DNA of 61,556 nt, from positions 1 through 61,556 of the IMG/VR virus record IMGVR_UViG_3300025165_000001; one strand, written 5' to 3'. Every line of letters begins with the position of its first letter. Positions within the stretch are counted from its first letter, which is position 1. The position numbers were made by a program, and so were the translations under genes. The notes below the pieces were generated by a model, which saw nothing but the letters and a program-made list of their open reading frames with translations, searched no databases and had not been told where the DNA came from. Shown here one piece after another: positions 1 to 7,978 of the stretch. The DNA is from a virus.

Positions 1-99
1 AATCCCCTTGCGTCTCAGAAGATCATTGGCAAACGCGCTGTGAGCAAAAAGTGGCATTTTGTCATCTTGCATGATGACCAACATCTGCTCGATGGACAA
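1..99. repeat. Left copy of 99-bp terminal direct repeat
   Basis: Bases 1-99 are identical to 61458-61556. An exact end overlap of this size usually marks a circular or circularly permuted molecule broken at an arbitrary point by the assembler. An intact reading frame runs across the join, which supports circularity rather than true physical ends. Confidence 0.95.
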
Positions 100-159
100 A
101 TCTTTGAGCAGAGCAGAACTGAACAGGAATTCTTTCCAGTTTTTGAATTCTTCAGGCAT
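1..159 (-). CDS. Junction-spanning small protein, 5' part (58 aa in full)
   Basis: The ATG is at 159-157. It overlaps the end of the upstream gene by 8 bases. The frame stays open to base 1 and continues at 61457, ending in TAG at 61440-61442, for 58 residues. The product is acidic and helical, begins MPEEFKNWKEF and ends RRKGIPYAES. Its stop overlaps the start of the next gene (ATG at 61453). I do not recognise a family. The uninterrupted frame across the ends is the best evidence that the genome is circular. Confidence 0.75.
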   Translation of the reverse strand, partial: MPEEFKNWKEFLFSSALLKDLSIEQMLVIMQDDKMPLFAHSAFANDLLRRKGI

Positions 160-403
160 CGCGTAGCACCTCTTGAATCGATTCGTCGATACTTTGCCGT
201 GGATATTGTTCCCAGCATACGGGAATGCTATCAGTCCTGTGTGTTATTTTGATCATCGGCAATCCGGTTAGAAGTTGGCGTACTTCGCCACATTTGCAGA
301 CTATCTTCGCGTGAATCGGTGCTCCCATCGGAGAGTCCGGCAATGTTGGTAAGATCTCATATGGCCGTTCCGCTATAGAGAGTCCGCACTTTTTACAGTT
401 CAT
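152..403 (-). CDS. Small zinc-ribbon-like protein (83 aa)
   Basis: The N-terminus carries a CxxC pair (Cys3, Cys6) and a second CxC pair about 30 residues later, which could bind one zinc ion. It overlaps the upstream gene by 4 bases (ATGA) and the downstream gene by 8, so it belongs to the late minus-strand operon behind the portal. No named function is recognised. Confidence 0.7.
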   Translation of the reverse strand: MNCKKCGLSIAERPYEILPTLPDSPMGAPIHAKIVCKCGEVRQLLTGLPMIKITHRTDSIPVCWEQYPRQSIDESIQEVLRDA

Positions 404-888
404 AGCCTCACATCCATTGGTTTCTCGGTCGAAGGTGATTCCTGGCGCGCCATTGGGTGCATGCCGATATCGACACGAGTTAGAATATCGACCATCAGTT
501 TCATCTGACCGTTGCGCTCAGCAAGGGGAATTTGGCTCGGCATCCCAATGAACTCCACCGGCTTAAAGTAATTTTCAATCAGATAATCGAGCACGTCTTT
601 CCCCGACTGTGTGGTAAACGCTACTGCAAAACTACGAGCCAGAACTTCTTCACAATCTACTTCGGCTATGGTTGGCTTCCATCTTTCGCGCCACACCTTC
701 AATTGAATAGGAATTATTTTTTTGAGCTTATCGACTTCTGCCAGTTGCATTTGCAATCGGAAGTTAGATTCGTGCGCGTCTCTCATTTTTTTGGCTAGAT
801 CCTCGTATCTGTGCGCCAACTCCCGGTATTCCGCGCGAGATACGGTATCAAACAGCCAAGATTTGAGTTGGGAGAGAAGAGAATTCAT
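400..888 (-). CDS. Bbp19-like small virion-region protein (162 aa)
   Basis: Residues 1-60 form a charged amphipathic helix, likely coiled coil. The second half contains a segment reading FTTQSGKDVLDYL followed by a GQM-LMVDIL helix. This resembles the Bbp19-like domain found next to portal genes in BPP-1-type podoviruses. The gene overlaps its upstream neighbour by 4 bases (ATGA). The family call is inference from motif shape; position downstream of the portal supports it. Confidence 0.6.
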   Translation of the reverse strand: MNSLLSQLKSWLFDTVSRAEYRELAHRYEDLAKKMRDAHESNFRLQMQLAEVDKLKKIIPIQLKVWRERWKPTIAEVDCEEVLARSFAVAFTTQSGKDVLDYLIENYFKPVEFIGMPSQIPLAERNGQMKLMVDILTRVDIGMHPMARQESPSTEKPMDVRL

Positions 889-1262
889 TTTTCAATATCC
901 ACCTGGACTATCCCATCGGTATTTAAGCGAACGGCCACGCCTTCCGTAGAAACCCCTAGCTTCTTGAATATATATTCTGATATCGGAAAGGCTTCGCACA
1001 GTCCCAATTTTCGCAACTCCATCTTTGTCAACTTTTCAACTACCGGATATACTCGTTCTAACATTCCGGCATTGAATTCGGTTCTGTTATTTAAAAACCA
1101 TTCCCGAAAATCGTCGGTCGCGTCGGGATGGGGTAAAACAGTAATTGTAAGTCGAATGCTGCAATCGCTCATGCCGCGTTCCGTTTCCAGTTTTTTATCT
1201 GCGAGAGGACGGCAGTCATGCCATATTAGTCCAGCTAATTCTCGGAGTCTTTTCATTCTCAT
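885..1262 (-). CDS. Hypothetical protein (125 aa)
   Basis: Mixed alpha/beta protein without a recognised motif. It overlaps the preceding gene by 47 bases; a second in-frame Met at residue 3 is an alternative start. It lies in the run of small coupled genes between the portal and the circle junction. Confidence 0.6.
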   Translation of the reverse strand: MRMKRLRELAGLIWHDCRPLADKKLETERGMSDCSIRLTITVLPHPDATDDFREWFLNNRTEFNAGMLERVYPVVEKLTKMELRKLGLCEAFPISEYIFKKLGVSTEGVAVRLNTDGIVQVDIEK

Positions 1263-1668
1263 TCAAGAAAAGCCCGCAACGATCACAAGAGCCGACCGCC
1301 GTTACCCCAGTCTTGGATTCCCAATCGAGACGTTTCAGAAACTTCACGATAGCGCCGCAATCCTTGCAATGGTAGTGGTCCGAGTACATCCACTTGCTGA
1401 CTTCCTCGCGGATTTCATCTTCGATACTCATCCCGTCCATATCAACGGCTACGACCTGCGTGTCTCCAGTTGAGCCTGTAGCAATTCGGTCCCGCAAAAT
1501 CGGGTTGTGTTTTGGGTTCGCCACCCATGTGTAAAAACATTTTTCGCAACAAAATTCGGGTTCGCCGCCAATAGCGGCAATAAAAAGATTCGCAATTTTA
1601 ATGTCCATCCTGAAGTCTTGATGGGCAATCTTTTCTTTGCCACAGCCGTCACAAATTGCTTTTCTCAT
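1216..1668 (-). CDS. Multi-zinc-ribbon protein (150 aa)
   Basis: Four CxxC pairs are visible: near residue 6 (CDGC), near 40 (CCEKC), near 100 (CKDC) and near 128 (CDRC), enough for two zinc sites. The start overlaps the portal stop (TAATG), so translation is coupled to the portal. Function unknown; a nucleic-acid-binding or structural zinc role is possible. Confidence 0.7.
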   Translation of the reverse strand: MRKAICDGCGKEKIAHQDFRMDIKIANLFIAAIGGEPEFCCEKCFYTWVANPKHNPILRDRIATGSTGDTQVVAVDMDGMSIEDEIREEVSKWMYSDHYHCKDCGAIVKFLKRLDWESKTGVTAVGSCDRCGLFLNENEKTPRISWTNMA

Positions 1669-3410
1669 TAGGCAACCGCCCCCATCTGCCCTTCCCCTTG
1701 CGGCATCATTGCCTTCACGAGAGGGGCGATTTTTCCGCCACCCTCGGCCAACGCGGACAAGTCTTGAGTCTTCTGAGCCTGTCTGGCTGCTTCGGCGCGT
1801 GAGCCGCGAATAGCGTCAATCTGTTTCTGCCCGAGCGTGGCGATCGCCGGCACACCGCGATTGCGATTGATCGTGTCGCGGTACTTGTCGAAGTCGTAGC
1901 CGTCAAGAATCCACTGGTTCGGCTGCGCTCCTGTCATCTTCCACTGATTGAGTTGCATCTGAATGATCGGCATCAAGTCCTGCATGGCCTGATTCATGGC
2001 GTCGATCTCTTCCATGCGCTGAGCGCGTGCGAGCGGAGATTCAAACCTAACTTTCGGCTGTCCGCCCTGTTGGAGAATAATATCGGGCGGGGGCGGAAAC
2101 ATTCCGGCGCGGTACAAAGTATTATGGTTGCGAGCAATGATCGGAATGCCGAATTCGAATTCCCACCGGCCGTAAGTTGGGCCAAGCATTTTCTGTACGA
2201 TGTTCTGCTTTTGCTGGAAGACGTAAACCCGCATCTCCTGCTGTCCTTCGAGCGCCATCAACTGCTGAAGCATGTCAGCGTAAAAGATCCGGCGAATCAT
2301 CGCTTGCATCTTTTCGGCGTCGATCTGGGAGAAAGAATAATTGCCAACCTGGCCGGTGATGGGCGCGATCACGTTGCCTACAGGTTCGCCGGGCGCGGTT
2401 CTCACGATCGTCTTCCCCCATGGAGTCAAATCCCTGTTGCCTATCACGGACTCGTGTCTTTGCACCAATGCTGGCTTGATTCTCAGCGTCATCGCTTCAA
2501 GATCGGCCTTCGTCGCCGCATTGAGAGTGATCAAAGTATTAAGAGCTATTTCACCGAGCCCGCGGCCGTAGGGTTCGCCGTGGCATCGCGTCCACCGCGG
2601 CACACAATCTGGAAACTCCTCGTAGCCGCTTTCGGCGACAACCTTTTTCTGATCGTAATGAACGTAGCAGGAGGCCCACGGCAACGCTTTATTGCCGTAG
2701 AGCTTCTCTCCTTGTTTGCGCGGGTAGACGCCGTGAACGAATCTGAATTCGTCGGCTCTACCGTTTTCATAAGCGGTCCTCATGTCTTCGGGAAGATTGT
2801 TCAAACCCCAGAGGTCCGCCGCAGCCTTGGCTGTCTTTCGAAGTTCCAGGTAGGTTTCGTCGACCTGGTTGAGCCCATTCTCGAAGACGACAAATCGGCC
2901 GGCCTTGTGGTGAGTGTACCGCATCCCGCGAAACCCGAACTTTTCACGGCCAACGAGCTGCGGATTCTGCTCGGCGCGCATAAGCCCGGTTCCAAACGCG
3001 ATCCAGTCCATGTCAGACTCGTAGGATTCGGGATAGAATCCGCCGTAGGTGAACTGCTTCAATCCGATGTTGCGGCACTCCTCGTACCATTCGCGGGCAT
3101 CGTCGTCTCGATTTACCATATCATTCTCGTCTTCGAGACCGTGCCAGAGTGTGCCCGGACCGTGGAGATATGATCCCATCTGGCGAACTGCGAGATCGGC
3201 CGCGCTGATTCCCTCGCTGTCGTACATGCGCGACATGAGAGCTTCGCCGGGAGCCTGACGGCTTTGGACGTTGGAGCGCGTAGGTTCGATATAGGGAGCG
3301 AGCAAGTCGATCCGCTGGCGGAAATTCGCCGCGTATTTCACGCCCTCATCGTAGCGGGCAACGACTCGCGCGCCTATGGTTTTCAGTTCTTCAGAATCGC
3401 GTTGCCGCAT
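1668..3410 (-). CDS. Portal / head-to-tail connecting protein (580 aa)
   Basis: The dodecameric connector sits at the capsid vertex, forms the DNA channel and docks the tail. Length and sequence fit the T7-type 'head to tail connecting' family (PF12236-like). Visible features are an N-terminal charged helix, a region near residue 60 (SRMYDSEG) preceding ADLAVRQMGSYLHG, an aromatic-rich WFGL-type core, the PYGRGLGEIAL segment near residue 280, and a Gln-rich C-terminal helical barrel. It follows the large terminase by five small genes, as expected for a packaging module. The 35 bp encoding PYGRGLGEIAL are repeated exactly in the short gene just upstream. Confidence 0.92.
   Translation of the reverse strand: MRQRDSEELKTIGARVVARYDEGVKYAANFRQRIDLLAPYIEPTRSNVQSRQAPGEALMSRMYDSEGISAADLAVRQMGSYLHGPGTLWHGLEDENDMVNRDDDAREWYEECRNIGLKQFTYGGFYPESYESDMDWIAFGTGLMRAEQNPQLVGREKFGFRGMRYTHHKAGRFVVFENGLNQVDETYLELRKTAKAAADLWGLNNLPEDMRTAYENGRADEFRFVHGVYPRKQGEKLYGNKALPWASCYVHYDQKKVVAESGYEEFPDCVPRWTRCHGEPYGRGLGEIALNTLITLNAATKADLEAMTLRIKPALVQRHESVIGNRDLTPWGKTIVRTAPGEPVGNVIAPITGQVGNYSFSQIDAEKMQAMIRRIFYADMLQQLMALEGQQEMRVYVFQQKQNIVQKMLGPTYGRWEFEFGIPIIARNHNTLYRAGMFPPPPDIILQQGGQPKVRFESPLARAQRMEEIDAMNQAMQDLMPIIQMQLNQWKMTGAQPNQWILDGYDFDKYRDTINRNRGVPAIATLGQKQIDAIRGSRAEAARQAQKTQDLSALAEGGGKIAPLVKAMMPQGEGQMGAVA
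2539..2573. repeat. 35-bp direct repeat, copy inside portal gene
   Basis: Identical to 3446-3480, about 0.9 kb away. Both copies are read in the same frame on the minus strand and encode PYGRGLGEIAL. Confidence 0.95.
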
Positions 3411-3594
3411 TCCTGCCTAACTCCTCTTTGAGTGCGAGACACTCCTTAAGAGCTATTTCACCGAGCCCGCGGCCGTAGGGCCGACTCATTATTAACTTTC
3501 TCTTGCGCTCGTGATAAGCCCGTGTCCAGAAGCTGCTCCCCAAACCCTGCCCGTATAGTTCGCCATTTTTACTGAGGACTCTCGACTTGCCCAT
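3391..3594 (-). CDS. Mosaic short protein carrying a portal fragment (67 aa)
   Basis: The ATG at 3594 is preceded by AAGGAG at good spacing; an upstream extension to 3654 is less likely. The protein contains LYGQGLGSSFW and later PYGRGLGEIAL, the latter encoded by a 35-bp exact copy of portal sequence. It overlaps the portal start by 20 bases. No domain recognised. It may be a real short gene built by segmental duplication or a decayed remnant. Confidence 0.5.
   Translation of the reverse strand: MGKSRVLSKNGELYGQGLGSSFWTRAYHERKRKLIMSRPYGRGLGEIALKECLALKEELGRNAATRF
3446..3480. repeat. 35-bp direct repeat, copy upstream of portal
   Basis: Exact partner of 2539-2573. It lies inside the short reading frame preceding the portal gene. 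Confidence 0.95.
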
Positions 3595-3613
3595 AGCTAG
3601 ACTCCTTCGGCGC

Positions 3614-3910
3614 TCACTCTGCGTCAGTGCCCGATTCGTAGACAACATGAACATCTAATTCCTCAATCATGGGTTCAATCTCGGATTTGATCTGTTCAGC
3701 CAACAGGCTTGCCTCGCTCCGTGTTATCTCCGGCCCGCCCGAGATATGAATGCACACACCATGCGGGCAAACTTTGCAACTAGATTTCTGGCAGGTAACG
3801 TCAATCATTACGCCGTGCAGTAAGACATGAGCACAGAGACATCCGTCGGAACCGGCAAGATTATAAAACCCTTCGCGCTGAATCAATTTTAAAAGATAAG
3901 TAGCATCCAT
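3614..3910 (-). CDS. Cys-rich hypothetical protein (98 aa)
   Basis: The ATG at 3910 overlaps the upstream stop (TGATG). Six cysteines lie between residues 25 and 53, including CLC and CKVC, followed by an acidic helical C-terminus. No family recognised. Confidence 0.6.
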   Translation of the reverse strand: MDATYLLKLIQREGFYNLAGSDGCLCAHVLLHGVMIDVTCQKSSCKVCPHGVCIHISGGPEITRSEASLLAEQIKSEIEPMIEELDVHVVYESGTDAE

Positions 3911-4113
3911 CAAACATGCGCTCCTGTTTCAACGGCTCGACGCGCCTTCTCTAAACAGAAAATAATATCATCCGGCTCAGGCCGGTCCTCAAACCACGCG
4001 ACGAAATCCCTGCCGTTCGCAAACCGCGCGGAGAGTAAATATCTAACGCCTCTTGGATTGCGACGGGCAGGAATTATCTCATGAGTGAATTCGTGAGTCT
4101 GCATAGGCTTCAC
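3910..4113 (-). CDS. Hypothetical protein (67 aa)
   Basis: Starts with GTG at 4113 overlapping the upstream stop (GTGA), or with ATG three codons later. Basic N-terminus and an FVAWFEDRP segment. Member of the terminase-to-portal string of coupled small genes. Confidence 0.6.
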   Translation of the reverse strand: MKPMQTHEFTHEIIPARRNPRGVRYLLSARFANGRDFVAWFEDRPEPDDIIFCLEKARRAVETGAHV

Positions 4114-4301
4114 GCTCCCAGCGTGGGTTTTAGGTCTTGATAGCTCGACATCATCTGCCTGAAGCCTGCGAGATCGGTCTGTTTCGTTAGTCCGCCGGCC
4201 TCACGACGTTTCAAGTCAGCAGCCTGAGCCTTGGTGCCAGCGGTGTCCTTGGGGCGCGATATAGCATCGGGGGTGTCGGGGCTTGAAAAAAAACTCGCCA
4301 T
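4110..4301 (-). CDS. Small hypothetical protein (63 aa)
   Basis: A strong ribosome site (GGAGG) precedes the ATG at 4301. The product is low-complexity and charged, resembling small phage proteins often found between terminase and portal. Overlaps the next gene by 4 bases. Confidence 0.65.
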   Translation of the reverse strand: MASFFSSPDTPDAISRPKDTAGTKAQAADLKRREAGGLTKQTDLAGFRQMMSSYQDLKPTLGA

Positions 4302-4303
4302 AA

Positions 4304-4399
4304 TTACCTCCGTTTGTCGGCGACTGCCTGTGCTCTGGCAGACAGGACTGCCGATTGTAGTTTTTGTCGAAGAACGCGAACGGCGCGGTTTGGATTCAT
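4304..4399 (-). CDS. Possible 31-aa basic peptide
   Basis: A short frame (starts MNPNRAVRVLRQKL) fills the gap between terminase and the next gene. Its stop overlaps the GGAGG ribosome site of the following gene. No clear ribosome site of its own. A 6-bp inverted repeat (GTAGGT/ACCTAC, about 4411-4426) lies just upstream. Weak call. Confidence 0.3.
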   Translation of the reverse strand: MNPNRAVRVLRQKLQSAVLSARAQAVADKRR

Positions 4400-4446
4400 T
4401 GTAGGTGGCTTATGTTTTAACCTACTACTCTCATAACTCAGAGAAA

Positions 4447-5997
4447 TCAAGCAAGTCTGGGGTCGAAACTGTCTTCTCGATCTGAAAACCGTGGGTCATC
4501 AACAAATCTCGCGTCAAATTTTGTAACCGTTTTCGAAGGCCCGGCGGCTATTTTCTCTGCCCCGGGCGCGATACGAGACAGTAGAGCAAGAAAGGCATCG
4601 CCGATGTCTTCCCAGGGATGATTGGGCTTCTTGGGGAGATCTCGCGAGACTTTCCCAAAACGATCTTTGGGGTAGAACCACCGGCCGCCCATGGCCTTGA
4701 TGAGCGGATCGCCGTCGATCGGGTCGATGAGCAGAGCATTGTGACGCTTGAGCAGACTTGTCATGGGCGCCACGCGGGGAGGCCATTTCGTCGGTATCGG
4801 TTCGACGAAACCGCCTATCCCGCCTTCGATGGCGACAACCGAATTCGTATCCGGGTTGGATTGATCTCCGGTTTCCATCGATGGATCGAATCCATGGAGT
4901 CGGCATGTCGCCGCCTGAAAGCACCATGACGCATACTTGGCGAGCCAGGGCTTGACCTGCTCCGAGATCAAATCATAGATCCCGCCCGACCGTTGCCCGA
5001 AGCCCAGCACTGCATAGACTCGTACCTGGCCCTTGAGTTCTTGCCCGATCACACAGTACGGATGATGCCAGCCGTCCCAGCCGAAGAACATCGGCCCAGC
5101 AGACTCCATCGGGTATAGACGCTCCTTGGCAACCATTTCGTCGCGTCGAAAGTCCTGAGCCACCGACTCGCCGAGCTGGACGGAACCGAATTCTCCATGA
5201 GCCAGTCGAGCTTTTACCTGTTCATCGGTTATTGCGAGTTCGTTGCGCTTGCGGATCTCCATGCTGACGTGCGGGTTATCACCGACCGGCGCTCGAAACC
5301 ACATTCTCCTGACATCGATCTGCTTTCCTTCCCACTCAACCATCTTCGCATAGTCGGGATGATATCCGTAAAAGGGCGCAGCCTGTGGGCCAAACTTCCA
5401 GCGCTGTACGACCCAGTAATCCTCATCGGGCGGGTTCATGTTGAGAAGTCCGGGGTTCGAATACGACGGAATGCGCCGAGAAGTAAGCCCGGTCTCCCAG
5501 CTTTGCTCATCAATTCCATTGGAGCCGAGCTCCTGGGAGGGCGCCGCTTCTTCGAACGCCAAGCCAACGCACTCGGCTTTTAATCTGTCACGAGCACCCT
5601 GATCTTCAACGCCGAACATTTCCAGGACTACAAGCGGAGCCCCTGTCTGGCTCAAGAAGACTCCGAGATGGCCCTCGTCGTGCAAGCGCCAAGCGTTACC
5701 CCAAAATGGGTACAACATCGAGACGTGAGTTTTGGTAATGTGTGTACGAAAAGTATCGGCAACGTACATCCACCTGGCGGGAGTGGCAAATCCCAACTCG
5801 GCGTGACGTGAACCATGGAGAGCAATGGCGATCAGCGTGTCTTGGGTTTTTGCCTCCCCTCTCGGGCCACAGATCGCGTACTCCGAGGCCAAGCCGTCCT
5901 GCACGGCACGGACAAACGCTCCGCCTACCGGGCCTAAACTTAATTTTAACGTGCTTGAGGGTTTACTCTGGGGGGTGAGTATCGAGCGGCCGGCCAT
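4447..5997 (-). CDS. Terminase large subunit (516 aa)
   Basis: Packaging motor ATPase and nuclease that cuts and pumps DNA into the procapsid. Near residue 44 GPRGEAKTQ takes the place of a Walker A (the usual GKT/GKS is degenerate). GLAFEEA near residue 146 fits Walker B with the catalytic Glu. The C-terminal half shows FFGWDGW (first nuclease acid), an HGFDPS segment, and HPWEDIGDAFLALL near the end, a typical terminase nuclease-domain motif. Length is normal for podoviral TerL. The ribosome site at 5997 is weak. Confidence 0.88.
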   Translation of the reverse strand: MAGRSILTPQSKPSSTLKLSLGPVGGAFVRAVQDGLASEYAICGPRGEAKTQDTLIAIALHGSRHAELGFATPARWMYVADTFRTHITKTHVSMLYPFWGNAWRLHDEGHLGVFLSQTGAPLVVLEMFGVEDQGARDRLKAECVGLAFEEAAPSQELGSNGIDEQSWETGLTSRRIPSYSNPGLLNMNPPDEDYWVVQRWKFGPQAAPFYGYHPDYAKMVEWEGKQIDVRRMWFRAPVGDNPHVSMEIRKRNELAITDEQVKARLAHGEFGSVQLGESVAQDFRRDEMVAKERLYPMESAGPMFFGWDGWHHPYCVIGQELKGQVRVYAVLGFGQRSGGIYDLISEQVKPWLAKYASWCFQAATCRLHGFDPSMETGDQSNPDTNSVVAIEGGIGGFVEPIPTKWPPRVAPMTSLLKRHNALLIDPIDGDPLIKAMGGRWFYPKDRFGKVSRDLPKKPNHPWEDIGDAFLALLSRIAPGAEKIAAGPSKTVTKFDARFVDDPRFSDREDSFDPRLA

Positions 5998-6011
5998 GAA
6001 CAGAGATTAGT

Positions 6012-6275
6012 TTAAACGCTGGTTCGATGCAAATCGGGCCTCACAAATCTAACTCCATGCTTGTCGGCTTGGTGCGCTTCGAGCTCGGCCATCCCCGGAA
6101 AGGACAGATCGCACGGCATGCAGTAACGCGCGCGGCCGGCGCCGCCAACGAAGCGATACTGCGCCTTCGTAGCCTTCTTACCCTTTCGCCGCGGCCTCCC
6201 CTTCGGCCAACCCCTCTTCAGGATCCGCGTAGAGATCTTCTCGTGGCCTTCGTAGCCGGCGCGCCAGCCGCTCAT
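6012..6275 (-). CDS. C2H2 zinc-finger protein (87 aa)
   Basis: Residues about 50-74 read C-x2-C-x12-H-x4-H, a single classical C2H2 finger, preceded by a strongly basic arm (KRGWPKGRPRRKGKK). Such a finger with a basic tail suggests DNA binding. It lies immediately upstream of the large terminase and overlaps the previous gene by 4 bases (ATGA), so a packaging or regulatory role is plausible but unproven. Confidence 0.75.
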   Translation of the reverse strand: MSGWRAGYEGHEKISTRILKRGWPKGRPRRKGKKATKAQYRFVGGAGRARYCMPCDLSFPGMAELEAHQADKHGVRFVRPDLHRTSV

Positions 6276-6487
6276 GACTCGATCCCAAGCGCGCGACGGG
6301 CAGCAGATAAAAGACGATGCTCAGGCGTATCGCCTAAGACCCCCTCGCAATATGCCAGGGCCGCTTCCGCCGCCCGCACGTACCGGCACGCAGCGGCCAT
6401 GTCCTCAACGAGCATTGGTCCTGTGAATCTCATCCGGTCTGCCCTGCATTTGACCAGTTCGGCCTCGATTTCGTCTAGCTTGCTCAT
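6272..6487 (-). CDS. Helical hypothetical protein (71 aa)
   Basis: Almost entirely alpha-helical, Ala/Arg/Glu-rich, coupled to both neighbours by ATGA overlaps. No family recognised. Confidence 0.6.
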   Translation of the reverse strand: MSKLDEIEAELVKCRADRMRFTGPMLVEDMAAACRYVRAAEAALAYCEGVLGDTPEHRLLSAARRALGIES

Positions 6488-6711
6488 ACTCCCTGCTTTC
6501 TCAAGAGGTCGGCCTTGGCCTTGAGTGGCGCCGGTTTATACCAGTTGGGATTATTGATCGTTCTGAAACCGTTAGCGTCCTGCATTCGCCAAATCGTAGT
6601 CAGATAATCTCGACATTGTTGAGTTGTGCCATCTGGAAATCGCGTGGCATGATGAGGATCTTCGATATCCGCCATCACCTGATCGATCTTTGATTTATTT
6701 TCCGATTCCAT
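6484..6711 (-). CDS. Hypothetical protein (75 aa)
   Basis: Good ribosome site (AAAGGAG) before the ATG at 6711, inside the end of the preceding gene. Contains a WRMQDANGF segment; no known domain. Sits between the helicase-loader-like gene and the terminase group. Confidence 0.6.
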   Translation of the reverse strand: MESENKSKIDQVMADIEDPHHATRFPDGTTQQCRDYLTTIWRMQDANGFRTINNPNWYKPAPLKAKADLLRKQGV

Positions 6712-7048
6712 ATAGTAACTCCTTTACGTTTGCGGGAATGGCCGTTCGGGGCTTTGAGATTATAGCGACCTGTTCTTGCCATGTGACTTTTCTGGGTTCT
6801 CGATAAATGTGGGGATTGTAGGGATAACTCTCTGATTGCATCGGAAGGCTCGCTTCGCCAAGCTCAGCGATCGTGGGAAAGAATTTACAACTCCCTAAAC
6901 AATGACGAACACCGGCCGCGAATTTGTCGTCGGGAATACCTTTTAGCATTTCCCAATAAACGTCCTGGGCTTCATCGGATAGCTTCTGCGCTATAGTGTA
7001 GGCGTTGACCATCGCCGTATACTGTTGGTTGAAAAATTCTCGATTCAT
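6695..7048 (-). CDS. Helicase-loader-like replication protein (117 aa)
   Basis: An N-terminal helical domain is followed by DDKFAAGVRHCLGSCKFFPTIAE, a pattern typical of phage replicative-helicase loaders (P / G39P-like: a helical bundle ending in 'FPTIAEL'). It follows the O-like initiator with an ATGA overlap, the usual O-P order. Role inferred: recruiting the host DnaB-type helicase to the phage origin. Confidence 0.6.
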   Translation of the reverse strand: MNREFFNQQYTAMVNAYTIAQKLSDEAQDVYWEMLKGIPDDKFAAGVRHCLGSCKFFPTIAELGEASLPMQSESYPYNPHIYREPRKVTWQEQVAIISKPRTAIPANVKELLYGIGK

Positions 7049-7719
7049 AATCCCCTCCGTAGCATTCGTTGTGTTCGTTCACTAAGTTCACCTTCGCGTT
7101 GTCGTCCAGGTCTATCACCGTTGCGATTGAACTTCTTAGCATTGCGGAGCCAAGTACGGAACGCAGCATCCCAGTCAATGAACTGGGAACCCCTGCTTGC
7201 ATGATAATCCCTGAAGGCATCAAACTCGGTGGCCGGATCGGGTAGGTTCTTCTCTGAGGCCCAAGACATAATCGCTTCCGAAGGTTGAAACTCGGTTGGA
7301 AGCGCGCATTTGCGCGCGCTCTTAATCTTATCTTCTCTTATCTTAATTAGGTTAGGTTTGGTTAGGTTAGGTTCGGAGGGTGCCTGTTTGGCATCCCGTC
7401 TTCTGTGATATTCCCAATACTTGACTATCTCAATGCAGTCAGGACGCACTGTTATCCATGAGTTATCTGTGAAGCGTTCTAGCATCGTTCTAGCTGCGTT
7501 CTGGGCGCGTCTGTGATACATCTGAAGGGAAACTGGAGCCAAGATCGAGGCAATTTGATCCAGACTTCCAGGCACAATCCCATCATTTCGATCAGCGATC
7601 GAGAGGCATTCTTGCCAAGCAAGAGCAGCCCAATCGCCGAAATCTCTGCGAAGGGCAATTATCTCAGGATCACGATTAAAATCGTGGCTAATTGGATGGA
7701 AGCGCCGATATTTGGCCAT
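7045..7719 (-). CDS. Replication initiator, O/DnaT-like winged-helix protein (224 aa)
   Basis: The start is set at 7719, where GAAGGAG lies 6 bases upstream; a longer frame to 7794 lacks a site. The N-terminus (YRRFHPISHDFNRDPEIIALRR...) matches the winged-helix domain of phage replisome-organiser proteins. A low-complexity linker follows, then a C-terminal helical domain (WASEKNLPDP...FIDWDAAFRTWLRNA) characteristic of lambda-O/DnaT-type replication proteins. Likely binds the phage origin and cooperates with the downstream loader-like gene and host helicase. Confidence 0.75.
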   Translation of the reverse strand: MAKYRRFHPISHDFNRDPEIIALRRDFGDWAALAWQECLSIADRNDGIVPGSLDQIASILAPVSLQMYHRRAQNAARTMLERFTDNSWITVRPDCIEIVKYWEYHRRRDAKQAPSEPNLTKPNLIKIREDKIKSARKCALPTEFQPSEAIMSWASEKNLPDPATEFDAFRDYHASRGSQFIDWDAAFRTWLRNAKKFNRNGDRPGRQREGELSERTQRMLRRGL

Positions 7720-7871
7720 AAGCTCCTTCACGAGCTGGGGGGCGGAGTGTGTGAAGCCACCCCGCCCCCGGAAGGAAAGACTCACGGTGATCAACCTGAG
7801 TCGAGAACATGAAGCAATTCCTAAACTATCCCGAAACCGATGTCAAGGGGTATCTTCAAGAGCCCACAAAA

Positions 7872-7924
7872 GGGCCGGCAGGTGTGCTGGGCACCGCGAT
7901 TCGGGGAGAACCGCTTGCCGGCCC
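7872..7924 (-). terminator. Three-way-junction hairpin in the gap before the O-like gene
   Basis: A perfect 9-bp outer stem (7872-7880 with 7916-7924) encloses two small hairpins (GTGC/GCAC and CGG/CCG). On the minus strand the outer stem is followed by TTTT, so it could be an intrinsic terminator or attenuator between the zinc-ribbon gene and the O-like gene. The rest of the 7720-7978 gap shows no supported gene. Confidence 0.55.
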
Positions 7925-7978
7925 ATTTCTGAACTCTGTTGATTTCAGGATCTCCAGCATGGATTCAGCGTGGCTACT

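Noticed and set aside
1953-3173. 406-aa plus-strand frame opposite the portal
   Set aside because: Lies wholly antisense to a well-supported portal gene, with no ribosome site or recognisable domain.
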